DNA from: Gammaproteobacteria bacterium
Lineage (GTDB): Bacteria; Pseudomonadota; Gammaproteobacteria; SZUA-229
Length of the DNA stretch: 8,959 bases
Assembly (NCBI GenBank): GCA_016764035.1
Contig: JAESSQ010000192.1
Location: forward strand, 1 to 8,959
Direction: 5' to 3'
Shown here: in pieces, positions 1 to 6,252 of the stretch
Numbering within the stretch: the first letter of the stretch is position 1
Layout: every line of letters begins with the position of its first letter
The notes under the pieces: model-generated
What the model was told of the DNA's origin: nothing
Databases searched by the model: none
What the model saw: only the letters and a program-made list of their open reading frames with translations
Program-made: the position numbers and the translations under genes

Positions 1-1
1 A

Positions 2-73
2 GGCCAGCAAGCTGCTGAGGATAATCAGACGATTTCTCACGAAGACATGAAGAAAGAGATTGATAAATGGTAG
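2..73 (+). CDS. C-terminal end of a type II antitoxin (partial)
   Basis: Only the last 23 codons and a TAG stop are in the window; the gene begins to the left of it. The visible tail contains TISHEDMKKEIDKW. A Thr-(Ile)-Ser-His-Glu-(Glu/Asp) stretch followed by a short charged helix is typical of the C-terminus of RelB/Phd/ParD-like addiction-module antitoxins. Its stop codon overlaps the start of the downstream toxin gene by 7 bases, the usual antitoxin-first operon arrangement with translational coupling. The expected role is to bind and neutralise the downstream toxin and to repress its own promoter. The DNA-binding N-terminus is not visible, so the antitoxin family cannot be assigned. Confidence 0.7.
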   Translation, partial: GQQAAEDNQTISHEDMKKEIDKW

Positions 74-366
74 TTTGGACTCTGCCCGCAAAAAATGATT
101 TAAGACAAATTTACGACTCCATTGCTTACGACTCTAAGATTTACGCGAAACGCGTTACACAAAATATAGCGGCTAAACCAGACATTTTGGATGGCTTGCC
201 ACGTATTGGAAAAGTGGTTGATGAACTAAAAGACGATAAAATTAGAGAATTACCCATTTATACTTACCGCATAATTTATGAGGTCAGTGCAGATGATATT
301 ATTATTTTAGCTGTGGTACATAAACGGCAAGATCTGCAGTCAGAAGACATTGAAAGTAGGCTGTAA
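67..366 (+). CDS. ParE/RelE-superfamily type II toxin
   Basis: A complete 99-residue protein, normal length for this family. It starts with a hydrophobic strand and a helix (VVWTLPAKNDLRQIYDSIA). A central segment reads LPRIGKVVDEL, matching the family's 'P-x-x-G-x-x-v' element. The C-terminal sheet reads ELPIYTYRIIYEV...IIILAVVHKRQDL, which matches the ParE-toxin fold pattern (a Tyr-Arg-Ile-Ile-Tyr strand, then ILAV-V-H-x-R-x-D-L). Family members either inhibit DNA gyrase (ParE branch) or cleave mRNA on the ribosome (RelE branch). The Tyr-Arg-containing strand does not settle which applies here. The ATG sits inside the end of the antitoxin gene, with a weak AGAG-type ribosome site about 8 bases upstream. 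Nothing links this pair functionally to the downstream porin locus. Confidence 0.85.
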   Translation: MVVWTLPAKNDLRQIYDSIAYDSKIYAKRVTQNIAAKPDILDGLPRIGKVVDELKDDKIRELPIYTYRIIYEVSADDIIILAVVHKRQDLQSEDIESRL

Positions 367-477
367 AAAATATAGTCGTACTCTGGTATCGAACTCATGC
401 CCTAGTCACAAGCCAACACATTTCGGGCCTTGGAAAATCTTTTCTATGATTTATCAGCGTGACAACAGCGGACATTA

Positions 478-496
478 ACTTGATACAACATCAAGT
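478..496. promoter_or_regulatory. Perfect inverted repeat upstream of the porin
   Basis: ACTTGAT-ACAAC-ATCAAGT is a 7-bp perfect inverted repeat with a 5-base spacer. It lies 19 bases upstream of the TTTACCC-type box and about 70 bases upstream of the porin start. The size and spacing suit a dimeric transcription factor site. It is too short and lacks the T-tract needed for a good terminator of the toxin gene. The binding protein is unknown, and no second copy was found in other intergenic regions of the window. Confidence 0.4.
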
Positions 497-515
497 CACG
501 TATGAAGCATTCTTT

Positions 516-533
516 TTTACCCATTAGGGTAAA
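516..533 (+). promoter_or_regulatory. Palindromic operator box 1 (porin promoter)
   Basis: TTTACCC-ATTA-GGGTAAA is a perfect inverted repeat of 7-bp arms around ATTA. Its centre (524.5) is 41.5 bp upstream of the porin ATG. Related boxes occur at 3570-3587 and 6058-6075, always in promoter regions of this locus. The TACCCAT half resembles the TACYYMT heptamers bound by NarL-type regulators, though the spacing is not the classic NarL 7-2-7 arrangement. The inferred binder is the LuxR/NarL-type response regulator encoded at 5384-6025. Confidence 0.65.
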
Positions 534-553
534 TATTGTTTATAAAAGTCTAT

Positions 554-559
554 TAATAT
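554..559 (+). promoter_or_regulatory. Candidate -10 element of the porin gene
   Basis: TAATAT lies 20 bases downstream of box 1 and 6 bases before the ATG, so transcription would begin at or beside the start codon. Exactly the same geometry is seen at the response regulator gene, where the hexamer is a perfect TATAAT. An alternative -10 is TATAAA at 541-546, which would put the start near 553 and move the box into the -35 zone. No transcript data can be read from sequence, so this is tentative. Confidence 0.4.
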
Positions 560-565
560 ACGCAC

Positions 566-1843
566 ATGTTTACACTAAAGAGTAACTTAGGAATAGTTTC
601 ACTGATATTAGCACCACATTACTGTTTGGCTGCCAATGGAATAAACCTCATCGGTTTTGGTACTGAATCAGTCGGTATGGGAGGCGCTGATCTTGCAGTA
701 GCTCGTGATAGCTCCGCCTTAAACATTAACCCTGCTGGCTTAAGTCAAATTCAGGACTCCCAACTTGATATTTATGCGGCACACGCAAGTTCTAATAATA
801 CTAAACATACAGACGTTTTCGGAAATAACATAAAAGCTGACGTTGGCGGTAGTTTTATAGAGTTCGCATACGCGAATAAATTAAAAAATGACACACTAAC
901 TTGGGGAGCAGGTTTATTTGTGCAAGGTGGCATTGGCGCTAAATACAAAAATATGAACACTGCTTTCGGCACCGAGGATACACTAAGTTCGGAGTTGGCT
1001 ATCATACGATTTACTCCGGGTCTTGCCTGGCAAGTAAATCCAGAGACATCTTTAGGTGTTACTGTATTAATAACATACGCTACGGGCAGTCAAGAGTTTT
1101 TTCCAAACACTTCTTTTAATGGACCAACTAGTGAACAATCATTTTATGGCTTAAAAGTAAGCGACGCATCTACATTTGAACCTGCTCTTAAATTAGGGTT
1201 GATGCATCGTCTCAATAAAAACACCAAACTGGGAATAGCTTATACGAGTGAAACCGAGCTAACGCTAGATAATGGCAACGCAACGATGGACTTCACTGCA
1301 TTAGGCTTAGGTAAAGTCAATTACAGTAATGCTAGTTTAGGTGGATTAAATTTACCTCAAGAGATTGGCGTTGGCTTATCTCACCAGTACAGTGAAAAGT
1401 GGTTTTTTGCTGTAGATATTAGCTGGTTAAATTGGCGTAGTGCAGCCAAAGCAACGTTTATACATCTAAGCAATCCAGACAATGATTTTGCACCTGTAAC
1501 CATATCGCAATCACAACCGCTCAACTGGGAGAATCAAACCGTACTGGCTATCGGTTCAGAATATAAAAACACCGATAAATCCGTGATACGATTTGGCTTT
1601 AATATTGCAAATAATCCCGTTCCGGAAAATTTCGAATCACCGACTCTTTCAGCCATTGCAACCAAACATATAACAGCTGGATACCGCTATAGCTTTAATC
1701 AGGGTTTGCATTTAAGTACCGCGATTGAATATCAACTGTCCGAAAAAAAGACATATACCAATAACAGTTTGCCATTTGGCTCTAATGCCACCATCGAGTT
1801 AGACGTACTTATCATTCACATTATGCTGAGCAGTATCTGGTAA
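566..1843 (+). CDS. FadL/OMPP1/TodX-family outer-membrane porin
   Basis: A 425-residue protein with a signal peptide (about residues 1-22, cleavage after CLA). Right after it comes the FadL-family N-terminal plug region: GINLIGFGTESVGMGGADLAV and then the hallmark NPAGL near residue 55. The rest alternates aromatic and polar residues as in an outer-membrane beta-barrel, and the chain ends in an aromatic residue (Trp), as barrel substrates usually do. Family members import hydrophobic compounds such as long-chain fatty acids, alkanes or aromatics by lateral diffusion; the substrate here cannot be told. No convincing ribosome site precedes the ATG, and a -10-like hexamer sits only 6 bases away, so the mRNA may be leaderless. 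The gene ends at a shared terminator facing the lipoprotein gene. It probably belongs to the regulon defined by box 1. Confidence 0.9.
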   Translation: MFTLKSNLGIVSLILAPHYCLAANGINLIGFGTESVGMGGADLAVARDSSALNINPAGLSQIQDSQLDIYAAHASSNNTKHTDVFGNNIKADVGGSFIEFAYANKLKNDTLTWGAGLFVQGGIGAKYKNMNTAFGTEDTLSSELAIIRFTPGLAWQVNPETSLGVTVLITYATGSQEFFPNTSFNGPTSEQSFYGLKVSDASTFEPALKLGLMHRLNKNTKLGIAYTSETELTLDNGNATMDFTALGLGKVNYSNASLGGLNLPQEIGVGLSHQYSEKWFFAVDISWLNWRSAAKATFIHLSNPDNDFAPVTISQSQPLNWENQTVLAIGSEYKNTDKSVIRFGFNIANNPVPENFESPTLSAIATKHITAGYRYSFNQGLHLSTAIEYQLSEKKTYTNNSLPFGSNATIELDVLIIHIMLSSIW

Positions 1844-1849
1844 TTAAAA

Positions 1850-1877
1850 AAACCGCCCTTGTTAACAAGGGCGGTTT
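1850..1877. terminator. Bidirectional Rho-independent terminator
   Basis: This is a 28-base perfect palindrome with 14-base arms, AAACCGCCCTTGTT and its complement, between two convergent genes. On the minus strand the GC-rich stem is followed by a run of T (the A-run at 1844-1852 read in reverse), a strong terminator for the lipoprotein gene. On the plus strand the following TGGTTCT is a weaker T-rich tail for the porin gene. Confidence 0.9.
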
Positions 1878-1901
1878 GGTTCTAATCACACAAGCATTAC
1901 T

Positions 1902-3464
1902 TTACTCAAACTGATTAGCAAAAATATGCTGTACCGCCGACCCATCATATTCAACCCAAACAGCGACTGCATTACCATTGCCTAGAATAGCAATTTGATG
2001 TGAATAAGCAATATTAATACCGTCATCAATCACCTCAGCCACCCCCCACCCAACAGTGGTTGTGTAACGGTTAACCCAGCTACGTTGCTGATTTGCATCC
2101 TCCTGTAGCCAAATGGCGATTGCATTTCCTGAATCATCAAAAGCAATTTTCGGGAGGAATGCCTCATAATCTTCAGTTTCAATCAATTCAGCAGTACCCC
2201 AGCCAGTACCTGTTGTATAACGATTTGACATAATATTATCAGCAGAACCATCGAACTGCCCCCAAACGGCTAGTGCGTTACCACCTGCATCGACAGCTAT
2301 TTGTGGATCAGTCGCATTTCCAGCATTATCCGTCTCAATTAATTCAGCCGTGCCCCAACCGCTACCGACCGTGTACCGATTTGCCATAACATTGTCACGA
2401 GTACCATCCGACTGGCCCCATACCGCCAATGCATTGCCATTATTATCGACTGCAATTTGTGGATTTTTTGTCGAACCCGCACTATCAGTTTCAATCAACA
2501 CAGCCGTACCCCACCCACTACCTACTACATAACGATTTGACCAGGCACTCTCCTGAGCAGTACTAGGCTGGACCCACACCGCCAGTGCATTACCTGAAGC
2601 ATCCATCGAAATTTGAGCTTCTTTAGCATTAATACTCGTTGACTCTATTTTTTCTGGTGTACCCCATCCAGTACCTACTACGTATCGATTCGACCATATA
2701 TTATCTTCAACACCATCACCCTGAGGCCATACCGCTAATGCATTGCCATTTGTATCCATAGCAATTTTCGGGTCAAGTGCACTACCAGTATTATCATTCT
2801 CTACCAGTTCTGCAGTGCCCCAACCACTACCTACTACATATCGGTTAGACCATATATTGAAACGTGTTCCATCAAATTGTCGCCAAATAGCAATCGCAAC
2901 ACCAGCAGCATTGACAGTAATTGTAGGGGCATCTGCATTACCCGTATTATCAGTTTCGATTAACTCAGCCGTACCCCATCCGCTACCCGCCGTATATCTG
3001 TTACTCCAGATATTAAATCGCGTACCATCACCTTGTGGCCATACTGCAGTCGCATTACCAGCCGCATCAATAGCTATTTGTGGATTAATTGCATCATTTA
3101 CTGTATCAGTTTCAATTAATGCTGATGCGCTCCAATTCCGACAAGTCACTAACACATTTGTAACGTTTGCAGCATTAATCGTGCCGCCACCTTCACTTAC
3201 TTCACAATCACCACTTGTTGGCTGGGTTAACACAGCAACATCATAAGCTGTCGTATCCACAAGTGCTGTAGCAAATTCAAACGTGGTACCTGCTACAGAT
3301 AAGTCATCACCACCGTTATTTTGTAACACCAGACCTGTACTACTTAAATTCGTGACTGAACCGCCGATTGTATAGTTAACAGGTGTATCACTAGAACCGC
3401 CACTACAAGCCTGTAAACTGACTAACGAAACAGCTATAGATGAGTATAAAAATTTCCTTAACAT
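1902..3464 (-). CDS. Outer-membrane lipoprotein with eight 52-residue repeats
   Basis: A 520-residue protein. Residues 1-20 are a lipoprotein signal ending in the lipobox LQAC; Cys20 would be lipidated, and Ser at +2 favours outer-membrane sorting. Residues 31-108 form a small domain (YTIGGSVTNL...GLVLQNNGGDDL...VTNVLVTC) with Cys87 and Cys108 suitable for a disulfide; this domain type precedes many secreted repeat proteins. Residues 116-520 are eight tandem repeats of 51-52 residues with the pattern LIETD...P-I-x-D-x-x-G-N-A-x-A-V-W-x-Q-x-DG...N-x-W-x-N-R-Y...GWGTAE, suggesting an eight-bladed beta-propeller-like fold. The molecular function is unknown; such surface proteins may bind ligands or partners. 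AGAGG lies about 8 bases before the ATG. It is divergent from the histidine kinase, and operator box 2 in the shared spacer points toward this gene. The neighbouring porin suggests a shared envelope role. Confidence 0.85.
   Translation of the reverse strand: MLRKFLYSSIAVSLVSLQACSGGSSDTPVNYTIGGSVTNLSSTGLVLQNNGGDDLSVAGTTFEFATALVDTTAYDVAVLTQPTSGDCEVSEGGGTINAANVTNVLVTCRNWSASALIETDTVNDAINPQIAIDAAGNATAVWPQGDGTRFNIWSNRYTAGSGWGTAELIETDNTGNADAPTITVNAAGVAIAIWRQFDGTRFNIWSNRYVVGSGWGTAELVENDNTGSALDPKIAMDTNGNALAVWPQGDGVEDNIWSNRYVVGTGWGTPEKIESTSINAKEAQISMDASGNALAVWVQPSTAQESAWSNRYVVGSGWGTAVLIETDSAGSTKNPQIAVDNNGNALAVWGQSDGTRDNVMANRYTVGSGWGTAELIETDNAGNATDPQIAVDAGGNALAVWGQFDGSADNIMSNRYTTGTGWGTAELIETEDYEAFLPKIAFDDSGNAIAIWLQEDANQQRSWVNRYTTTVGWGVAEVIDDGINIAYSHQIAILGNGNAVAVWVEYDGSAVQHIFANQFE
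1905..3119 (-). repeat. Eight diverged ~156-bp tandem coding repeats
   Basis: Repeat units begin at residues 116, 168, 220, 272, 323, 375, 427 and 478 of the lipoprotein, so the spacing is 52, 52, 52, 51, 52, 52 and 51 residues. The units are well conserved as protein (AVW, NRY, GWGT cores) but clearly diverged as DNA. This points to an old, selected repeat array rather than recent slippage. The last two units are the most divergent, and the final one is truncated after FANQFE. Confidence 0.9.
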
Positions 3465-3543
3465 AATAAACCTCTAAATAATAAACATAAAATTGTTGTT
3501 GCTTATGATTGGTACAATTAACAACGACCACCATGTAGAAACA

Positions 3544-3549
3544 ATCTTA
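3544..3549 (-). promoter_or_regulatory. Candidate -10 element of the lipoprotein gene
   Basis: Read on the minus strand this is TAAGAT, a 4-of-6 match to the -10 consensus. It lies 20 bases from the edge of operator box 2, the same spacing as at the porin and regulator genes. Transcription would start near 3537, giving an untranslated leader of about 72 bases. The hexamer alone is weak; the support is the conserved spacing. Confidence 0.35.
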
Positions 3550-3569
3550 GTAGTGAGATTTAAGTACTG

Positions 3570-3587
3570 ATTACACTAATGGGTAGA
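3570..3587 (-). promoter_or_regulatory. Operator box 2 between lipoprotein and kinase genes
   Basis: On the minus strand the site reads TCTACCC-ATTA-GTGTAAT. It shares the TACCCATTAG core and the spacer ATTA with box 1 and has a degenerate second arm. The better half faces the same way relative to the lipoprotein gene as in the other two boxes, so the lipoprotein is the likely target. On the plus strand it overlaps a possible kinase -35 (ATTACA, 3570-3575), so the same binding could repress the kinase gene. Confidence 0.6.
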
Positions 3588-3598
3588 CAAATTAAAAT
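3570..3598 (+). promoter_or_regulatory. Candidate promoter of the histidine kinase gene
   Basis: ATTACA (3570-3575), a 17-base gap, and TAAAAT (3593-3598, 5 of 6 to consensus) form a moderate sigma-70-type promoter, with a start expected near 3605. It coincides with operator box 2. The elements are not strong, and other placements in this AT-rich spacer are possible. Confidence 0.35.
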
Positions 3599-3661
3599 AA
3601 TTTCGTGAGGGCGTTCACGTTTTGTTTATTTACCAGGGAAACTCTGATAAAACACATCATT

Positions 3662-5392
3662 ATGAAAAGAAGTAATCCATACATCCGAGAACGCCTACTA
3701 TTAACGACGTCGGATGACTCGATACAGTTTTTGGCATTAATATTATTGCCGATACAATTTATATGGCTACTTTACGGAAGCGTAGAGACTAGCAAGCTTA
3801 TTATATGGGGCGTGTGGAACTCATCTTTAGTATTCGCAGGCTTATTTGGGTATAAATTCAACGTTAAACTAATCAAAACATATCCTGAAAAATACTTACT
3901 CCCAGTCGCATCATTTTTTATCGCAACAAGTTCCACCTGCTGGATTTATGCTGTTTTTCTTATCAGCGATGCACTAACTATCATTCAGGTGACAGGTGCG
4001 ATAATTGTGATTACCATGTTTGCTGCCATTTCCACATTAATCCTTTCTATATTCCCGCTATTTTATTCACTCGTAAGCATCCCTGTAATGCTTACTTTAA
4101 GCTGGCGTGTTTACACATTAGATATACTTCACCACGAAACGTTAGCTTTATTCCCGTTAGCATCACTTGTCATTTTATTATCTATTAGCCGGTCAACTTA
4201 TATTACCCAACTTAATGGCATAAAACTTCGGAAACAACTTGAAGCCGCATTGGATGAATCAGAAGTCAATCGCGAAGATGCAGTCCAGGCGAATAGTGAA
4301 AAAACGCAATTTTTGGCTGCAGTAAATCATGATATGCGCCAACCAGTACAAGCTATAAACTATTTTGTAAGCAGCCTAGATGAAATAGAGGATCGAAAAA
4401 AACACAAAATACTTATTGCACATACACTTGAAAGCATTAATGGTCTTTCAGACCTACTTGTTGCCTTATCAGATATTTCTCGACTTGACGCTAATCAGAT
4501 CACCATCATTCCTGAACATTTTTATCTCGATGAAATATTAGAAAAACAACGTCACTCATATCAGAATAAATTCGCCGATAAAAACTTGTCCCTTAGGCTC
4601 CCAAAAATAAAAACTGTTGTAAATACCGACCCAATTCAACTAGAACGTATTATTCAAAACTTATTGAGCAATGCTTTGAACTACACGCATAAGGGCAGCG
4701 TTACAATCAGTACCAAACAACATGATAGCAAGACCCTTCTTTCTATCAGTGACACAGGCATTGGTATAGATGCTTCTGAACATGAAAATGTATTTAATGA
4801 ATTCTATCAAGTAGGCAACAAGGAGCGTGACAGAAGAAGAGGATTAGGACTAGGATTAGCCATTGTTAGACGTCTATGTGACGCCATGGATTTAGAGTTA
4901 ACACTCGAATCAGCATTAAATTCAGGTAGCACGATAACTATAGCGCTACCAACTAGTAATTCAAACCTTGTCATCACCAGGGAATCAGAATCAACAGATC
5001 ATTGGGACATTGCTAATCTTAATGTGCTTATTATCGACGACGAAATTGATGTAAGGGAATCACTTACTACCCTACTAGACACCTGGGACTGCAATACTCG
5101 CGCATACAGCACTTCATCAGAAATAATAAATGAAAGTAGTACCGCGCACTGGCAACCAGATATTCTACTCTGTGATTACCGACTTATAAATGAAACAGGT
5201 GCAGAAGCAATTATTAAAATACGAAAGTATTTTAATAGCAAGATTCCTGCCATCATAATTACTGGCGATACGTCCTCACTAAAACTTAATGAAATTGCCG
5301 ATACAGGACACCCTTTATTACAAAAACCTGTTTCACCCGCAGTGTTGCGTGCAAACATCCAAAAGTTACTATCTAAGGATAATCTAGATTAA
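3662..5392 (+). CDS. Membrane-bound hybrid sensor histidine kinase with C-terminal receiver
   Basis: A 576-residue protein counted from this ATG. Six probable membrane helices span residues 21-177, with almost no periplasmic sensor domain, so a signal in or at the membrane is likely. A coiled linker (about 180-215) leads to the phospho-acceptor helix FLAAVNHDMRQPVQA with His223. The ATPase domain follows, with an N box (QNLLSNALNYT, Asn337), DTGIGI (364-369) and GLGLGLAI (394-401). A receiver domain at 453-570 has Asp459/Asp460, phospho-acceptor Asp505, Thr534 and Lys555. All catalytic residues are present. Kinases of this 'HDMRQP' type often work with LuxR-type regulators, and one is encoded convergently with a 9-base tail overlap. 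A GTG start at 3605 would add 19 residues. I prefer the ATG because MKRSNPYIRERLLL looks like a natural N-terminus, but neither start has a well-placed ribosome site. Confidence 0.9.
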   Translation: MKRSNPYIRERLLLTTSDDSIQFLALILLPIQFIWLLYGSVETSKLIIWGVWNSSLVFAGLFGYKFNVKLIKTYPEKYLLPVASFFIATSSTCWIYAVFLISDALTIIQVTGAIIVITMFAAISTLILSIFPLFYSLVSIPVMLTLSWRVYTLDILHHETLALFPLASLVILLSISRSTYITQLNGIKLRKQLEAALDESEVNREDAVQANSEKTQFLAAVNHDMRQPVQAINYFVSSLDEIEDRKKHKILIAHTLESINGLSDLLVALSDISRLDANQITIIPEHFYLDEILEKQRHSYQNKFADKNLSLRLPKIKTVVNTDPIQLERIIQNLLSNALNYTHKGSVTISTKQHDSKTLLSISDTGIGIDASEHENVFNEFYQVGNKERDRRRGLGLGLAIVRRLCDAMDLELTLESALNSGSTITIALPTSNSNLVITRESESTDHWDIANLNVLIIDDEIDVRESLTTLLDTWDCNTRAYSTSSEIINESSTAHWQPDILLCDYRLINETGAEAIIKIRKYFNSKIPAIIITGDTSSLKLNEIADTGHPLLQKPVSPAVLRANIQKLLSKDNLD

Positions 5393-6025
5393 CCCTTTAC
5401 TTTCTGCATAACGAATACATTCGACACGGTTCCCTACTTCAAACGAACGATATAGAATTTTAATATGATACTTTATTGCATTATCACTTACATCAAGTTG
5501 TTCCGCTATTTCCAAATTCGCTAGTCCATGCTACATTAGCTCAAGAACTTGCATTTGTTTACTGGTTAAGGAATACGCTCTTGCCAACTTTTGCCTTTTT
5601 TCACCGCCTCTCTTACCAACTCGTTGTAAACCCCATTTATATTCTGTCGGTATAAATGGCTGACCATTTAAAGATATCTTTATTGCGTCAATCGCTTGTT
5701 TTCCACTGTAAGATTTAGGGATAAACCCCATGGCACCTTCTTCTAGAGCCTCTTTAATTTCAACCAAATCAATGGATGCCGTCATCAAAACTACAGGAAA
5801 GACCAATTTATTTAAACGTAATTGCCGAAGAAAGCTAATACCATTTACGTCGCTCAGAGTGAGGTCTAATAATACTAACGCTACATCGTGATGATTTTCT
5901 AGTAGCTCGTAGGCTTCCTTAACCGTAGATACTATTATCCAATCTACATCAGGCCATTCTTGTTCAGCAAGCAGCATAAGCCCCTGTGCGAACATAAGAT
6001 GGTCTTCGATGTGTATGATTTTCAT
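5384..6025 (-). pseudogene. LuxR/NarL-type response regulator interrupted by an in-frame amber codon
   Basis: Reading through one TAG gives 213 residues, the normal size for this family. Residues 1-120 are an intact receiver: Glu7/Asp8, phospho-acceptor Asp54 (LVLLDLTLSD), Thr82 and Lys104. A LuxR-type helix-turn-helix begins at about 150 (YSLTSKQMQVLELM). It is cut by TAG at codon 165 and then continues in frame without other stops: HGLANLEIAEQLDVSDNAIK, then YHIKIL and EVGNRVECIRYAESKGLI. The usual residue at the stop position is variable, often polar, and one base change from CAG (Gln) would create it. Taken literally the product is 164 residues (5531-6025) with no usable DNA-binding domain. 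It could be a recent pseudogene, a readthrough gene or a sequencing error. It is convergent with its probable kinase partner and carries operator box 3 in its own promoter, suggesting autoregulation. Confidence 0.8.
5531..5533 (-). other. In-frame amber codon inside the helix-turn-helix
   Basis: On the minus strand the context is CTAATG-TAG-CATGGA, and TAG followed by C is regarded as a comparatively leaky stop context. Forty-eight sense codons follow before the natural TAG at 5384-5386, and they encode the family's conserved recognition helix. No ATG or GTG with a ribosome site follows closely enough to restart the C-terminal domain. Confidence 0.85.
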
Positions 6026-6031
6026 AAGAAT

Positions 6032-6037
6032 ATTATA
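6032..6037 (-). promoter_or_regulatory. Consensus -10 element of the response regulator gene
   Basis: Read on the minus strand it is a perfect TATAAT, 6 bases before the ATG at 6025, so transcription should start at or beside the start codon. The operator centre (6066.5) is then at -41.5, the classic position for an activator that touches RNA polymerase at the -35. No good -35 hexamer is visible, which fits an activator-dependent promoter. An AAGG lies too far upstream to act as a normal ribosome site and would not be transcribed. Confidence 0.55.
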
Positions 6038-6057
6038 CCTTACATATCCATATACTC

Positions 6058-6075
6058 TTTACTCTTTTGGGTAAA
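6058..6075 (-). promoter_or_regulatory. Operator box 3 (response regulator promoter)
   Basis: On the minus strand this reads TTTACCC-AAAA-GAGTAAA, one mismatch from a perfect 7-bp inverted repeat and matching box 1 in 15 of 18 positions. Its centre is 41.5 bp upstream of the regulator's ATG, identical to the porin gene. Positive autoregulation by the encoded LuxR-type regulator is the inference. Confidence 0.65.
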
Positions 6076-6252
6076 TTATTATCTCACACCATTTAAGTGT
6101 TACTCATAACCGTTTCAAGATCGCCACCTGTTACTCTGGCGTCATTACTTTATTGAAATAGGGAAGATATTCACGCACACAAACTAATTTATTTAACGTC
6201 TGCTTTTCCGTATTTTTCCTCTATCAGACTAAATGCCTAGGTGTCGTCTATG

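Noticed and set aside
251..270. TTACCCATTTATACTTACC in the toxin gene, resembling the operator boxes
   Set aside because: It lies in coding sequence, lacks the GGGTAAA arm and has no promoter geometry; the similarity is explained by the codons for LPIYTY.
1902..3120. Tandem DNA repeats considered as a CRISPR-like or satellite array
   Set aside because: Units are 156 bp, adjacent without spacers, in one open reading frame and conserved as protein rather than as DNA.
2743..3246. Long plus-strand open frame opposite the lipoprotein repeats
   Set aside because: It mirrors the 156-bp repeat periodicity of the minus-strand gene, which keeps one antisense frame open; there is no start signal and no sensible protein pattern.
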